From contig CAJTVF010000040.1 in NCBI GenBank assembly GCA_910579435.1, positions 1-24,538 of the forward strand: 24,538 nt of DNA, read 5' to 3'. The notes beneath the pieces were generated by a model that searched no databases, was not told the DNA's origin, and saw only the letters and a list, made by a program, of their open reading frames with translations. This document shows, in pieces, positions 7,119-16,200 of the stretch. Each line of letters starts with the position of its first letter. Within the stretch, counting starts at the first letter, position 1. The translations under genes were made by a program, and so were the position numbers. Origin of the DNA: an uncultured Oscillibacter sp. Its GTDB lineage: Bacteria > Bacillota > Clostridia > Oscillospirales > Oscillospiraceae.

Positions 7119-7605
7119 TTCGCAAAACCCCTTTCAACATAAAATCCAGGAACTCCGGCCCCTCGTCCCCGGCCTCCGCCAGGAACAGCGCCTCGCATTG
7201 GAGCTTCCCCCGCCGGAGAAACAGCCCCGTCTGCTTCTCCCAGGCCAGGGCCTCCCAGCTCAGCTCCCCGGGCCGGATGCCCTCCGGCAGCTTCCCCAGC
7301 AGCACCGCCGCCGCCGTCTCGCCGCCCTCCTCGCAGTCCGCCGCCCGCTCCGCCCGGACGTCCACGGTAATGACGCCCTCCAGCCGCTTGCCATAGACCT
7401 CCCGGGCCTCGCCGTCCTCCCCCCGGGCCTCCCCCAGGTATCCGCAGAAGCCCAGGGCCCGGCCCTCCGCCGCCCCCACGGCCACAGTGGCCAGCGGCGT
7501 TTTCCGCTCCGCCGCCCACTTGCCGGGAAACGCTGCCTCCGCCGCCAGCCCCCCGGCCCGGAGGGCGGAGATCACCGCGTCCCGCATCTGTCTCAGCTCC
7601 TTCAT
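7102..7605 (-). CDS. Tail terminator-like protein (XkdJ position)
   Basis: A 167-aa protein from the ATG at 7605, preceded by GGGAGGCGGA; the ATGA at that site overlaps the stop of the stopper gene. The longer open frame to 7956 is a shadow. Composition is alternating hydrophobic/charged, with KELRQMRDAVISAL at the N-terminus and VITVDVRAERA in the middle, matching the alpha/beta fold of tail-terminator or tail-completion proteins that cap the tail tube. The assignment is mainly by position: last gene before the sheath. It overlaps the sheath start by 17 bases. Confidence 0.68.
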   Translation of the reverse strand: MKELRQMRDAVISALRAGGLAAEAAFPGKWAAERKTPLATVAVGAAEGRALGFCGYLGEARGEDGEAREVYGKRLEGVITVDVRAERAADCEEGGETAAAVLLGKLPEGIRPGELSWEALAWEKQTGLFLRRGKLQCEALFLAEAGDEGPEFLDFMLKGVLRSEQSA

Positions 7606-7916
7606 TCCGCCTCCCTCGCCCGCTCCAGCACGGCCCGCCAGTGGCTGAGCCGCCCGCCGATATAGTGAGGCCGCCCGCTCCGCACCCGGAACCGCCGCCC
7701 GTCCCAGCAAACCGCGTCCCCGGCCTCCAGGGCCGTCCGCCCCAGATACAGCCAAAGCCGCCCGTCCAGCCGCCCGACGGCGGAGGGCTCCGGCCCGTCC
7801 TCGCTCCGCTCCGTCACCGGCTGGAGGAAGGCCCGGACGGCCTCCGCCGTCCCGCCCCGCTCCACGGTAACCTCCTGCCCGTACCGGGCCAGGATCCGCT
7901 CCACCCAGCGCGTCAT
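7602..7916 (-). CDS. Head-tail stopper/joining protein (XkdH/XkdI position)
   Basis: A 104-aa protein from the ATG at 7916 whose ATGA overlaps the previous stop; the next start overlaps its own stop in the same way, so three genes are coupled by 4-base overlaps. The sequence (MTRWVERILARYGQEVTVE, then LWLYLGRTALEAGD, then GRRFRVRSGRPHYIG) is a compact beta-barrel type pattern typical of head-completion stopper proteins of the SPP1 gp16/HK97-connector kind, which plug the capsid exit. Function is by position and general pattern rather than a specific motif. Confidence 0.68.
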   Translation of the reverse strand: MTRWVERILARYGQEVTVERGGTAEAVRAFLQPVTERSEDGPEPSAVGRLDGRLWLYLGRTALEAGDAVCWDGRRFRVRSGRPHYIGGRLSHWRAVLERAREAE

Positions 7917-8272
7917 CCTTCCACCCCCTGGGCCCAGAGCCCCTCCGCCCGGACAAAGGGCTCCATCAGCCGCTCCGCCGCCTGCCGGAGGCTTTCCGCC
8001 CGCCCGGCCCGCTCGCCGCCGCCCTCCAGGCGCACGGAGATGTCTCCGGCGGAGAAGGAGGCCACGCCGTCCCCGCCCGCCGCCAGGTCCGCCGCCGCCG
8101 TGAAGGCGGCGGCGCAGGGCAGGGCCTCGCCGCAGTCCTCCGCCGCCACGCCCTCCCGGAGGCGGGCCAGCCAGGCGTCCTCCGCCACGGCGCAAAGGGC
8201 CGCCAGAAGCATCCGGTCCCCCTCGCCGCCCCCGGTCAATTCCAGGGCCAGCTTCAGAATCCGCTCTCTCAC
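7913..8272 (-). CDS. Head-tail adaptor/connector protein
   Basis: A 119-aa, largely helical and acidic protein (MRERILKLALELTGG, then DRMLLAALCAVAEDAW). Adaptors directly after the major capsid gene (YqbG, SPP1 gp15) have this size and helical content and bind the portal ring. It starts at GTG 8272, only 11 bases after the capsid stop at 8284, with no strong ribosome site, so reinitiation after the capsid gene is likely. The alanine-rich middle is probably surface helix. Assignment by position; could also be another head-completion protein. Confidence 0.65.
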   Translation of the reverse strand: MRERILKLALELTGGGEGDRMLLAALCAVAEDAWLARLREGVAAEDCGEALPCAAAFTAAADLAAGGDGVASFSAGDISVRLEGGGERAGRAESLRQAAERLMEPFVRAEGLWAQGVEG

Positions 8273-8283
8273 AGCCGCACCGC

Positions 8284-9312
8284 TCAGCCCTGAGACTGGG
8301 CGCCGCCCAGCTTCAGCGCCTTGGACGCGTCGGCAAACAGCTTGGCGAAGCCGGAGATGGAGGTAATGGCCGCCCGCTCCAGCTGGCGGTCGATGAGCTT
8401 GTCATACTCCACCGTCACCTCGCCGCCGACCACCTGCTCCAGGGCGTAGTGCTTGTCCAGGCCGATGATGGTCCCGGCGGGCATGGCGGAGGTCCGCAGG
8501 AGCTTGGCCCCCAGGGGCGTGGACAGCGTGCCCGTGCCCTGGAAGTTCAGCCCCGTCAGGGGATTCTGGAACTCCTTGAGCTTCAGCAGCTTCAGCATGG
8601 TGTCGCCCCCCACCAGCAGGGTGTTCATGGTGTAGGGATCGAACTTGTTCCAGAACTCCAGCAGCGCGTCATAGGTGAGCTCGCCGGTGAGGCTGACCGT
8701 CTCCGCCGGGTTCTGGTTGCCGTCGCCCTCCATCAGCACCTGGATGGCGTCCTGGAGGTGCATCTTCCCGATGTAGGCCCCGATCTGCCTCAGGGTGACC
8801 GAGAACAAGTCCAGCCGCTGGAAGCGGATGGCCTCATAGGAAGCCACCAGCATCCGCCCCCGCTTCCGGAGCTTCACCAGGTTCTCCTGGGTCCGCACGC
8901 TGGTCTCGGGAATGGCGGCGCCCTCCTCCACCTGGACCAGCTTTTTCTCCTCCTCCGTGGGCACGGAGGCGATGGAGCGGTAGTCCATCCCGTCGAACTT
9001 CGTCACCGTGGCGGTGATGTCCGGCAGGATGCCGCCCTCCTCCAGCCCCTGGCGCACCACCCGGGACACAAATTCGGGGAACAGCACCGAGGACTCGGTG
9101 GTGTGGAAAAACTTCTCCACCGGGTCGCTGTCCGCCCCCTTGACGCGGATGTCAAAGCGCTTCAGCTGCCGCTGGAAGGCGTCCAGCCCCTCCATGGGGG
9201 TGCCCCGGTAGCGCTCGCTGGGGTCCAGCTCCTCCAGGGTCCTGGTAAAGCTGGTTCCGCTGCGGCCGTACATCCCCTTTTCCAGCCGCACGTTCTCAAA
9301 ATGATAGCTCAT
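8284..9312 (-). CDS. Major capsid protein, XkdG-like (HK97 fold)
   Basis: A 342-aa protein from the ATG at 9312, which has AGGAGGAGAG upstream, the strongest ribosome site of the operon, fitting the most abundant protein. The open frame to 9651 is a shadow. Visible features are MSYHFENVRLEKGMYGRSG at the N-terminus, HTTESSVLFPEFVSRVV, the extended-loop/spine region VPTEEEKKLVQVEEGAAIPE and spine helix to KMHLQDAIQVLMEG, and the C-terminal GGEVTVEYDKLIDRQLERAA. This is the XkdG type of HK97-fold capsid protein. No scaffold domain is attached, so maturation depends on the separate protease gene upstream. Confidence 0.88.
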   Translation of the reverse strand: MSYHFENVRLEKGMYGRSGTSFTRTLEELDPSERYRGTPMEGLDAFQRQLKRFDIRVKGADSDPVEKFFHTTESSVLFPEFVSRVVRQGLEEGGILPDITATVTKFDGMDYRSIASVPTEEEKKLVQVEEGAAIPETSVRTQENLVKLRKRGRMLVASYEAIRFQRLDLFSVTLRQIGAYIGKMHLQDAIQVLMEGDGNQNPAETVSLTGELTYDALLEFWNKFDPYTMNTLLVGGDTMLKLLKLKEFQNPLTGLNFQGTGTLSTPLGAKLLRTSAMPAGTIIGLDKHYALEQVVGGEVTVEYDKLIDRQLERAAITSISGFAKLFADASKALKLGGAQSQG

Positions 9313-9367
9313 GCCTCTCTCCTCCTTCTGTATATCCGGCACAGGGCCTGCGCCCCGCAGTCCGCTC

Positions 9368-10231
9368 TCAAACCCGGAACGCCTCCGCGTCCTCCGCCTT
9401 TCCGGCGTCCCTTCTCCGCAGCTGCACCGGGGCGGGGAAGCGCTTGGCCGCCCGGGCCTCATAGGTCCGGCGCAGCTCCAGCAGCTCCGGCTCCTCCAGC
9501 CGCTCCGCCGCCCGGGCAAAGACGCCGCCGTCCAGCCCGTCGTCCGCCAGCATGGCCAGGCGCACCACCTCCCGCCGCAGCTCCTTGAGGTACTTCCGCC
9601 CCAGCTCCGCCTCCTTGCGGAGCGCCCGGTCTCCCTCCCGCTCCTGCCCAAAGCGCTTCAGCACCCCCGCCGCCCTCTGGGCGGGCACCGCCACGAAGGA
9701 CCACTCATAAGCGTCCGTAACGTCCTTCAGCTCCCGGAAGCACAGCCTCCCGTCGTACTCCCGCCCCGGCGCATGGGCGCAGTCCCCGTTCTCCGCCCCG
9801 CAGACGGAGCACACGCTCCGCCCGGCGCTGCACCCGACGCTGACCTCTTTTTTGATGCCGCCCTCGATCTCCGCGATGAGGTCCCCGTTTTTCTCCGTCC
9901 GCAGGAGATAGGCCCAGCCCTTCAGCCAGCGGTACTCGTCGCCCGCCTGGGTGCGGACCGCCGGCTCCCGGACCACCTCGGTCCTGAAAATCCGGGCCGT
10001 CTGCCCCCGGGCGCTCCACTGGTGGTCAAAGATGCCGCTCTTGCCCGCCAGCAGCTCTCCCAGCCGCTCCAGCGCCTGATTGTCAAAGCGCTCAAAGTCC
10101 CGGTCCACCTCGTTGTCGCACAGCCGCAGGGCAAACACATACACCTGCTCCGCCGTCAGCTCCGCCTTGGCAAGGCCGTTGATGAGCGCCAGATCCTCCG
10201 CCGTAACCGCCAATCCCTTCCAGTCCTCCAT
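9368..10231 (-). CDS. Prohead protease / scaffold, XkdF-like
   Basis: A 287-aa protein, the size of XkdF. The N-terminal domain holds FDHQ (His70) and GGIKKEVSVGCS (Ser131), likely the His/Ser pair of the HK97/herpes-type prohead protease fold. Then comes C141-x2-C144-x6-C151-x-H153, a Cys/His cluster that looks like a zinc knuckle and that I recall in related phage proteins. Residues from about 195 are a charged helical scaffold-like tail. It would trim the scaffold and capsid subunits during head maturation. ATG at 10231 follows GGGGGAGGAG. The catalytic assignment is inferred from motif spacing, not proven. Confidence 0.8.
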   Translation of the reverse strand: MEDWKGLAVTAEDLALINGLAKAELTAEQVYVFALRLCDNEVDRDFERFDNQALERLGELLAGKSGIFDHQWSARGQTARIFRTEVVREPAVRTQAGDEYRWLKGWAYLLRTEKNGDLIAEIEGGIKKEVSVGCSAGRSVCSVCGAENGDCAHAPGREYDGRLCFRELKDVTDAYEWSFVAVPAQRAAGVLKRFGQEREGDRALRKEAELGRKYLKELRREVVRLAMLADDGLDGGVFARAAERLEEPELLELRRTYEARAAKRFPAPVQLRRRDAGKAEDAEAFRV

Positions 10232-10249
10232 ACTTGCTCCTCCCCCGTT

Positions 10250-11395
10250 TCACGCCTCCGCGGCGTCGTTTTCAATCCGGAGCTTCCGGGCCTGCTCCCG
10301 GTAAAGCTCCGCCCGGGCCTCCTCCACCTGGTCCTGGAGGTTGATATCGTCCCAAACCACCTGGAAGGCGCAGGAATATCCCCGCATCCGCAGCCACAGC
10401 CGGCAGACCCGCTCCACCGCCGGCGTCAAAGTCCGCCGCAGGGCGGTAATCTCGGTGGTGAGCATGTCCGCCTGCTGGGAGCTCATGCGCTCCGTGGAGT
10501 TCCAGCTCAGCCCCAGCATGAAGGGCGGGATGCCCGTTTTCGCCACAATCTGCTCCAAAATCTGCCGCACCGGGACCTGGCTGTCCAGCACCGGCGCGTC
10601 GGCACCGATGACCCGGATATCCACGTCTCCCGCCGCCACAAAGTCCCGCACGCTGCCTCCCCGGGTCTCCCGCATGGCCCGGGACCACTCCCCGGCCAGC
10701 AGCTTTCCCCGCTCCGCGGCCCCCTCGCCGCCCTGGCAGGTGACGGCGAAGCGGAGGTTCCCGCACCGCTCCCAGTTCACCCCGATGGTGTGGTAAATCT
10801 TCATCAGGATGTCCGCCAGAAAGGGCAGGGACCGCAGCAGCGACACCCCGTAGGGGTTCTCCGCCTCCGGGTTCAGCGGCGTGAACAGGATCAGGTCCTG
10901 ATAGGGCAGCGCCGCCATCCGCCCGCTCTCGTCCGGCCCCCAGACGGAGAAGGTCAGGGGGTTCTCCCCCTCCCGGATTTCAATGTCCTCCACCCGCCCG
11001 CACAGCAGCGCGGCAATCTCCCGGTTTCCCGCGGCGGGGACGATCTCCCCCACGGCCCTTCCGCAGGTCAGCAGGGAGTCCAGATAGCTGTCCAGAAAGG
11101 CGTTCAGCCCGTGCTGTCCCCGCCCTGCGGGGACCGTCCGCAAAAACTCCCCCAGCTCCCGCTCCGCCCGCTTGTCCTCGCAGGCGGCCGTCACGCCCCC
11201 CGCCATGCGGATGAGCTTGTAAATTGCCGCGTCCACCACCGGCACGGCCTCCCGCACCGCCCGGTAGAGCCGGGCCTCTCCGTTCCGCAGGGGCACATAC
11301 TCCCCCAGCATCCCGAAGGGGTGCTTCTCCCAGTTCCGCAGCTGCGCCGCCGGCGGCCTTGCCTCCGCCGTCTCCCGCTTTTTCAGCCACTTCAA
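10250..11395 (-). CDS. Portal protein, XkdE-like
   Basis: A 381-aa protein. The start is a TTG at 11395 (MKWLKKRETAEAR): AGGAG lies 8 bases upstream, and no in-frame ATG fits. The frame runs on upstream to 11875 but that part is out-of-frame shadow of the terminase. Recognisable pieces are the clip/wing region DAAIYKLIRMAGG, the conserved LILFTPLNPEAENPYGVSLL, and KTGIPPFMLGLSWNSTERMS, all typical of SPP1-type/XkdE portals. Portals form a dodecamer through which DNA is pumped by TerL. It starts 14 bases after the terL stop. Confidence 0.92.
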   Translation of the reverse strand: MKWLKKRETAEARPPAAQLRNWEKHPFGMLGEYVPLRNGEARLYRAVREAVPVVDAAIYKLIRMAGGVTAACEDKRAERELGEFLRTVPAGRGQHGLNAFLDSYLDSLLTCGRAVGEIVPAAGNREIAALLCGRVEDIEIREGENPLTFSVWGPDESGRMAALPYQDLILFTPLNPEAENPYGVSLLRSLPFLADILMKIYHTIGVNWERCGNLRFAVTCQGGEGAAERGKLLAGEWSRAMRETRGGSVRDFVAAGDVDIRVIGADAPVLDSQVPVRQILEQIVAKTGIPPFMLGLSWNSTERMSSQQADMLTTEITALRRTLTPAVERVCRLWLRMRGYSCAFQVVWDDINLQDQVEEARAELYREQARKLRIENDAAEA

Positions 11396-11409
11396 GGTTC
11401 CATCTCCTC

Positions 11410-12666
11410 TCAAAAAACATCCCCCCGCTCCACCGCCAGGGCCAGAAAGCCGTCCTCCTCCCGGTCCCCCGCCAGGTCCATGGCAAAATACCGCAGGTCG
11501 TCCATGGCGTGGTCGTCCTTTTTCCGGGGCGCGTCCCGCTCTCCCCGCTGCTCCCAGCAGTACTGGGCGATCTCCCGCAGGCAGTCCCCGCAGGGCTTGC
11601 AGATCACGATCCGCCCCTCCCGGAGCAGGTCCGCCGTCACCCGCACGCCGTCCACTACGTCGTTGTCCGCCCGGACCACCCGGAAGCCCCGCCGCCGCAG
11701 GACCTCGATGAAGCTGGCCGCCGACGGGTCCACGATGACCCGCTGAATCTCCCGTCCCCCCGCCAGCCGTTCCAGGTCCTCCGCGTACTCCGCGTCGGTC
11801 CTCTGCCGCCCCATTTTCCTGGAGTCGTAATAAAATTCCCCGGTCCTGTACCAGACCCCCTCCCGGAGCCCCCACAGCCCGAAGGAGGCCGGATTCACCG
11901 TCCCATAGTCGGCGGAAATCCGCCAGGCGGAGAATCCGTCCCCCGGCGCGTCCGCCGCGTCCCGCTCAGGGTCGAAGAAGTCGTACACCAGCCCCTCGGC
12001 GGCGGTCCACTCCCCCAGCACAAACCGCCGGTAGAAGGCCCCGGAGTAATTCCGCCGGTAGCGCTCCCGGATCCGCTCCGAAAGCGCCGGGTTGTCCTCC
12101 ATGGTAAAGTGGAGCCGCAGGGCCCGCCGCTCCCCGGCCTTCAAAATCCACTCCTGGTAAAACCAGTGCTGGGGCCCCTCCGGGTTGCAGTTGAACCACA
12201 GCCGGCTTCCCGCCACGCTGCACCGGGCCACGGCCTGCTCCACAAAGGACCGGGGCATCAGCGCCGCCTCGTCCAGCAGCACCCCCGCCAGGGTGCTTCC
12301 CTGAATCAGCGCCGCGCTGGACTCGTCCCGTCCCCCAAACAGCAAGAAGGTGTTCTCGTGCCCCCGGAACCGGACGATCAGCGCGTTTTCCCCCCGCCGC
12401 TCCCGGACCTCCATGCCCAGCCGCCGGAGATAGGGGGCCAGCTCCGCCAGCAGGTTCCGCCGCACCGAGGCGATGGTTTTCCCGCAGATTCCAAACTGCT
12501 TCCCGTCAAACTCCGCCTGAGCCCACAGGAAAAAGCTCAGCCCCATGGCAAAGGTCTTTCCGCTCCGCACCGCCCCGTCGCAGATGACGGCCTCCCGCCT
12601 GGGGTCCCGCCACCAGGTCAGCACCCGCAGCTGCTTTGCCGAGAACCGGAGCCCCTTACCCGCCAT
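11410..12666 (-). CDS. terL: Terminase large subunit (PBSX XtmB type)
   Basis: A 418-aa packaging motor. The N-terminal ATPase has Walker A GAVRSGKT at residues 31-38 and Walker B VLLDEA with Asp132-Glu133, and the coupling motif LWFNCNPEG follows. The C-terminal RNase-H-like nuclease shows its acidic residues at SADYG (Asp253), VDPSA (Asp313) and the KKDDHAMDDLRY block near residue 390. All essential residues appear intact, so the motor looks able to cut and pump DNA. ATG at 12666 overlaps the end of terS by 11 bases. Whether packaging is headful or cos-specific cannot be told from sequence; PBSX-type relatives are headful. Confidence 0.96.
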   Translation of the reverse strand: MAGKGLRFSAKQLRVLTWWRDPRREAVICDGAVRSGKTFAMGLSFFLWAQAEFDGKQFGICGKTIASVRRNLLAELAPYLRRLGMEVRERRGENALIVRFRGHENTFLLFGGRDESSAALIQGSTLAGVLLDEAALMPRSFVEQAVARCSVAGSRLWFNCNPEGPQHWFYQEWILKAGERRALRLHFTMEDNPALSERIRERYRRNYSGAFYRRFVLGEWTAAEGLVYDFFDPERDAADAPGDGFSAWRISADYGTVNPASFGLWGLREGVWYRTGEFYYDSRKMGRQRTDAEYAEDLERLAGGREIQRVIVDPSAASFIEVLRRRGFRVVRADNDVVDGVRVTADLLREGRIVICKPCGDCLREIAQYCWEQRGERDAPRKKDDHAMDDLRYFAMDLAGDREEDGFLALAVERGDVF

Positions 12667-13117
12667 AGGTCTCCTCCAGCTGTCCGGCGGCGTCCTCCAG
12701 GGCCCGGTACAGCTCCTCGGCCCCGCCGCCTCCGTTCTCCTCCAGCAGTCCGCAGAGGGTCTCCAGGGCCCGCACCCGGTCCACCAGCTTGACCTCCACG
12801 CCCCCCTTGTCCGTGACCTTCATCTCCGCCACAGCGGAGAGGTCCAGCGCCCCCGGGTCCACCTCCCCGGGCGACAGCGCCAGCCGCGCCGCGTCGTTGG
12901 CCCGCCCGAAGGCCAGCTGGGCCAGCCGCCGGAGGACGTCCTCCCGCCGCAGCTCCCCGGCCGCCGCGTCCCGCATCCTCTCCATCTCCCGCCGGACGCC
13001 CTTCTGCCCCAGCAGGGCGAAGCCGTCCTCCCGGCCCGCCGCCTCCGCCGCCTGCTCCGGGTCCATTGTCCGCAGATACGCGGCGCAGAACTCCCGCAGC
13101 CATGCTCCCCGTCTCAT
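12656..13117 (-). CDS. terS: Terminase small subunit (XtmA-like)
   Basis: A 153-aa protein from the ATG at 13117, preceded by GAGGGGGGAG; the frame extends upstream to 13240, but without a ribosome site and running through the divergent promoter region. The sequence has the helical small-terminase plan: MRRGAWLREFCAAYL with a probable helix-turn-helix (PEQAAEAAGREDG, residues about 18-32), a central helix (REDVLRRLAQLAFGRAND) and a C-terminal oligomerisation helix with KVTDKGGVEVKLVDRVRALE, a block also typical of XtmA. TerS picks the DNA to be packaged and hands it to TerL. It is the first gene of the leftward phage operon. Confidence 0.88.
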   Translation of the reverse strand: MRRGAWLREFCAAYLRTMDPEQAAEAAGREDGFALLGQKGVRREMERMRDAAAGELRREDVLRRLAQLAFGRANDAARLALSPGEVDPGALDLSAVAEMKVTDKGGVEVKLVDRVRALETLCGLLEENGGGGAEELYRALEDAAGQLEETYGG

Positions 13118-13147
13118 TTCGCACTCCCCCCTCACAACTCCCGGGAA

Positions 13148-13187
13148 TTTTCCGGCCTGGTTGCACGTCCGGATGCACGCCGGAAAA
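13148..13187. promoter_or_regulatory. Inverted repeat with two TGCACG direct repeats upstream of terS
   Basis: In the 140-bp space between terS and addB, TTTTCCGGC (13148-13156) pairs with GCCGGAAAA (13179-13187). The 22-base centre contains TGCACG at 13162-13167 and again at 13174-13179, spaced 12 bp, and a TCCGGA palindrome between them. It lies in the leader of terS, within 75 bases of its start, so it could be an operator or leader hairpin for the phage operon. The role is inference; no known binding-site consensus matched. Confidence 0.35.
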
Positions 13188-13214
13188 AATTTTTCTCCCG
13201 GCCGCCGAAAATCA

Positions 13215-13223
13215 TGGTATACT
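13215..13223 (+). promoter_or_regulatory. Extended -10 promoter of addBA
   Basis: TGG-TATACT is a good extended -10 element (TGn + TATAAT-like) 34 bases before the addB start. The -35 region is poor (TTTTCT at 13191-13196), as allowed for extended -10 promoters. The GTATAC core is palindromic, so it may also be read towards the phage operon, but I see no good minus-strand -35 box. No SOS box (GAACnnnnGTTC type) was recognised. Confidence 0.5.
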
Positions 13224-13257
13224 GTTCGACAAGAAACCACCCCAAGGAGGCTTCCTT

Positions 13258-16200
13258 ATGCTGACGCTGCTGACCGGCCGGGCCAAAACCGGCAAATCCA
13301 AAACGGTGCTCCGCCGCATCGCCGCCCGCCCCGGCGGACGGGACCAGATCCTCCTGGTGCCGGAGCACGCCTCCCACCAGGCGGAAATCGACCTCTGCCG
13401 CGCCTGCGGCGACGCCGCCAGCCGCTTTGCGGAGGTGCTGAGCTTCCGCCGCCTCTCGGACCGGGTCCTCTCCATCACCGGCGGCGCGGCCCAGGTGACC
13501 CTGGACGCGGGGGGCAAGCTCCTGACCCTGGAAAAAGCCCTGCTGGAGGTCCTGCCGGAGCTGACGGTCTACCGCCGCCCCTCCCGGAAGTCGGCCTTTC
13601 TCCGCCAGCTCCTGGACCTCTTCGACGAGCTGCGGTGCTACGAGGTCTCTCCCGAGACCCTTTACGAGCAGTCCCAGGCCATCTCCGGGGCCACCCATGA
13701 CAAGCTCCGGGACCTGAGCCTTCTCTACGCCGCCTACGAAGCCCGCCTCCTCCGTCCCGGCCTGGACGCGAGAGACCGGATGACCAAGCTCTGCGACAGC
13801 CTGGAGGCCTCCGGCTACGCCGCCGGCAAGGACGTCTATATCGACGGCTTCACCTACTTCACCGCCCAGGAGCGCCGCTGCCTCTCCATTCTCCTGCGCC
13901 AGGCCCACAGCCTCACCGTCACCCTCCTGGGGGAGCCCAACAGCCGGGAAGAAATATTCGAGGCGTCCCTCCGCACCCTGGAGCGCCTCCGCCGCCTGGC
14001 GGAGCGGGAGGGGAAGCCCGTCCAAATCGAAACCCTCGCCTGCCGGGACGATTCCGCCCTGGGCCACCTGGAGCGCCATTTCTTCGGCGCCTCCGCCCCC
14101 TGCGAAGGCGATTCCTCCCAAATCCGCCTCCTCCAGGCGGACACCGTGTTTTCCGAGGTGGAGCAGGCCGCCGCCGCCATCCGCTGCCTCCTGGCGGAGG
14201 GGAAATGCCGCTGCCGCGACGTCACGGTAGCCGCCCGAAACATTGAAACCTACGAATCCGTCATCGAGACGGTGTTTGAGCGCTACGAAATCCCCGCCTA
14301 CCTCAGCCGCCGCAGCGACATTCTGGAAAAGCCGGTCCTCAGCCTGCTCACCGGGGTCCTGGCCTCCGTCGGCGGGGGCTATGAGTACGACGATATGTTC
14401 CGCTGGCTGAAAACCGGCCTGGCGGGCCTGACGCCGGAGGAATGCGACGAGCTGGAGAACTACGTCCTCAAGTGGGAGGTCCACGGCGGCATGTGGCTGC
14501 GGGACGTGGACTGGGCGGAGAACCCGGACGGCTACGGGGCCCCCTGGACCCCCGCCCGGGAGGAACGCCTCTCCCGGGTCAACGCCCTGCGCCGCCGGGT
14601 CCAGGCCCCTCTCTCCCGCCTGGCGGAGGGGCTGAAAACCGGGGAGACCGCCGCCGCCAAGGTAAACGCCCTCTTTGATTTCATGGAAGAGCTGAGCCTC
14701 CAGGACGCCCTGGAGCGCCAGATGCGGTCCCAGGCCCAGGCGGGCCGCCTCCAGGAGGCGGAGGAGACCGCCCAGCTCTGGGAGATCCTCTGCGGCGTGC
14801 TGGACCAGTTTGTGGAAATCGTGGGGGACGAGCCCATGGAGCTGGAGGAGTTCACCCGCCTCTTCCGCCAGGTTCTGACGGAGTACAGCGTGGGCACCAT
14901 TCCCGTCTCCCTGGACCAGGTCCAGGTCTCCGGCGTGGCCCGGAACGACCGCCATACCGCCCAATACCTCTTCCTTCTGGGAGCCAACGACCACGTCCTC
15001 CCCACCCCCGGCCAGGGCGGCGGAATTCTGAACGAGGACGACCGGGCGGAGCTCTCCCAGCGGGGCGTCGAGCTGGCCCCCACCGGCATGGACCAGATGG
15101 GCATTGAGCTTCAGAACCTCTACGCCGCCCTGGCCCAGCCCAGGTTGGGCCTGACGGTGAGCTGGCCCGCCGCCGACGTCTCCGGGGCGGAGCTCCGTCC
15201 CGCCTTTGTGGTGGACCGCCTCCTGGCCCTGTTTCCCGCCCTCCGGGTGGAACGGGAACCCGCCGCGAAGCCCTACCGCCTGACCGCCCCCCTCCCGGCC
15301 CTGGAGTCCGCCGTCCCCGGCGGGGCCCTCTGGCAGTGCCTGGCGGAGGAGCCCGCCTTCCGCCCCCGCCTGGAGGCCATGGCCCGCTCCGCCGCCCAGA
15401 CCCGGGGCTCCCTGTCCCCCCGGGCCGTCCGGGCCCTTTACGGCGAGCGGGTCAGCATGACCGCCTCCCGCCTGGAGCGCATCCGCACCTGCCACTTCTC
15501 CTACTTCATGGAGTACGGCCTCAAGGCCCGGCCCCGGACCCCCGCCGCCTTCGACGCCCCCCAGATCGGCACCTTCCTCCACTTTCTCCTGGAGCGGGTC
15601 ACCCGGGACGTGCAATCCCTGGGGGGCTTCGCCCAGGCGGACCAGGAGACCCTCCACGCCCTCATCCGCAAATACATCGACGAGTACGTCCAGAAGGAGC
15701 TCCGCAACTTCCAGAACCGGAACGCCCGCTTCCGCTACCTCTTCGCCCGCCTCCGGGACACGGCCTACGCCGTCATCGACCAGGCGGCGGAGGAGCTCCG
15801 CCGCTCCGACTTCGTCCCCCTGGCCTTCGAGCTCTCCTTCGGGGACGGGAAAGACCTCCCCGCCGTGGTGGTCTCGGAGCCGGACGGCGAGCTGCGGGTC
15901 GGGGGCAAGGTAGACCGGGTGGACGGCTGGCTGAAGGACGGGAAGCTCTACCTCCGGGTAGTGGACTACAAGTCCGGCAAGAAGTCCTTCGACCTCTCGG
16001 CGGTCCGCATGGGCCTGGACATCCAGATGCTTCTCTATCTCTTCACCCTCCAGAAAACCGGCGCCGCCCGCTTCGGCGCGCAAATCGAGCCCGCCGGGGT
16101 CCTGTACCTCCCCGCCCGGGACGACATTCTCTCCGCCCAGCGGAACATCTCCCCGGAGAAGCTCCAGGCCGAGCGGGAGAAGCAGCTCCGCCGCTCCGGC

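Noticed and set aside
9311..11746. 811-codon plus-strand frame across protease and portal genes
   Set aside because: Antisense to recognisable portal and protease genes; its Pro/Arg/Leu/Gln-rich composition is typical of a shadow frame.
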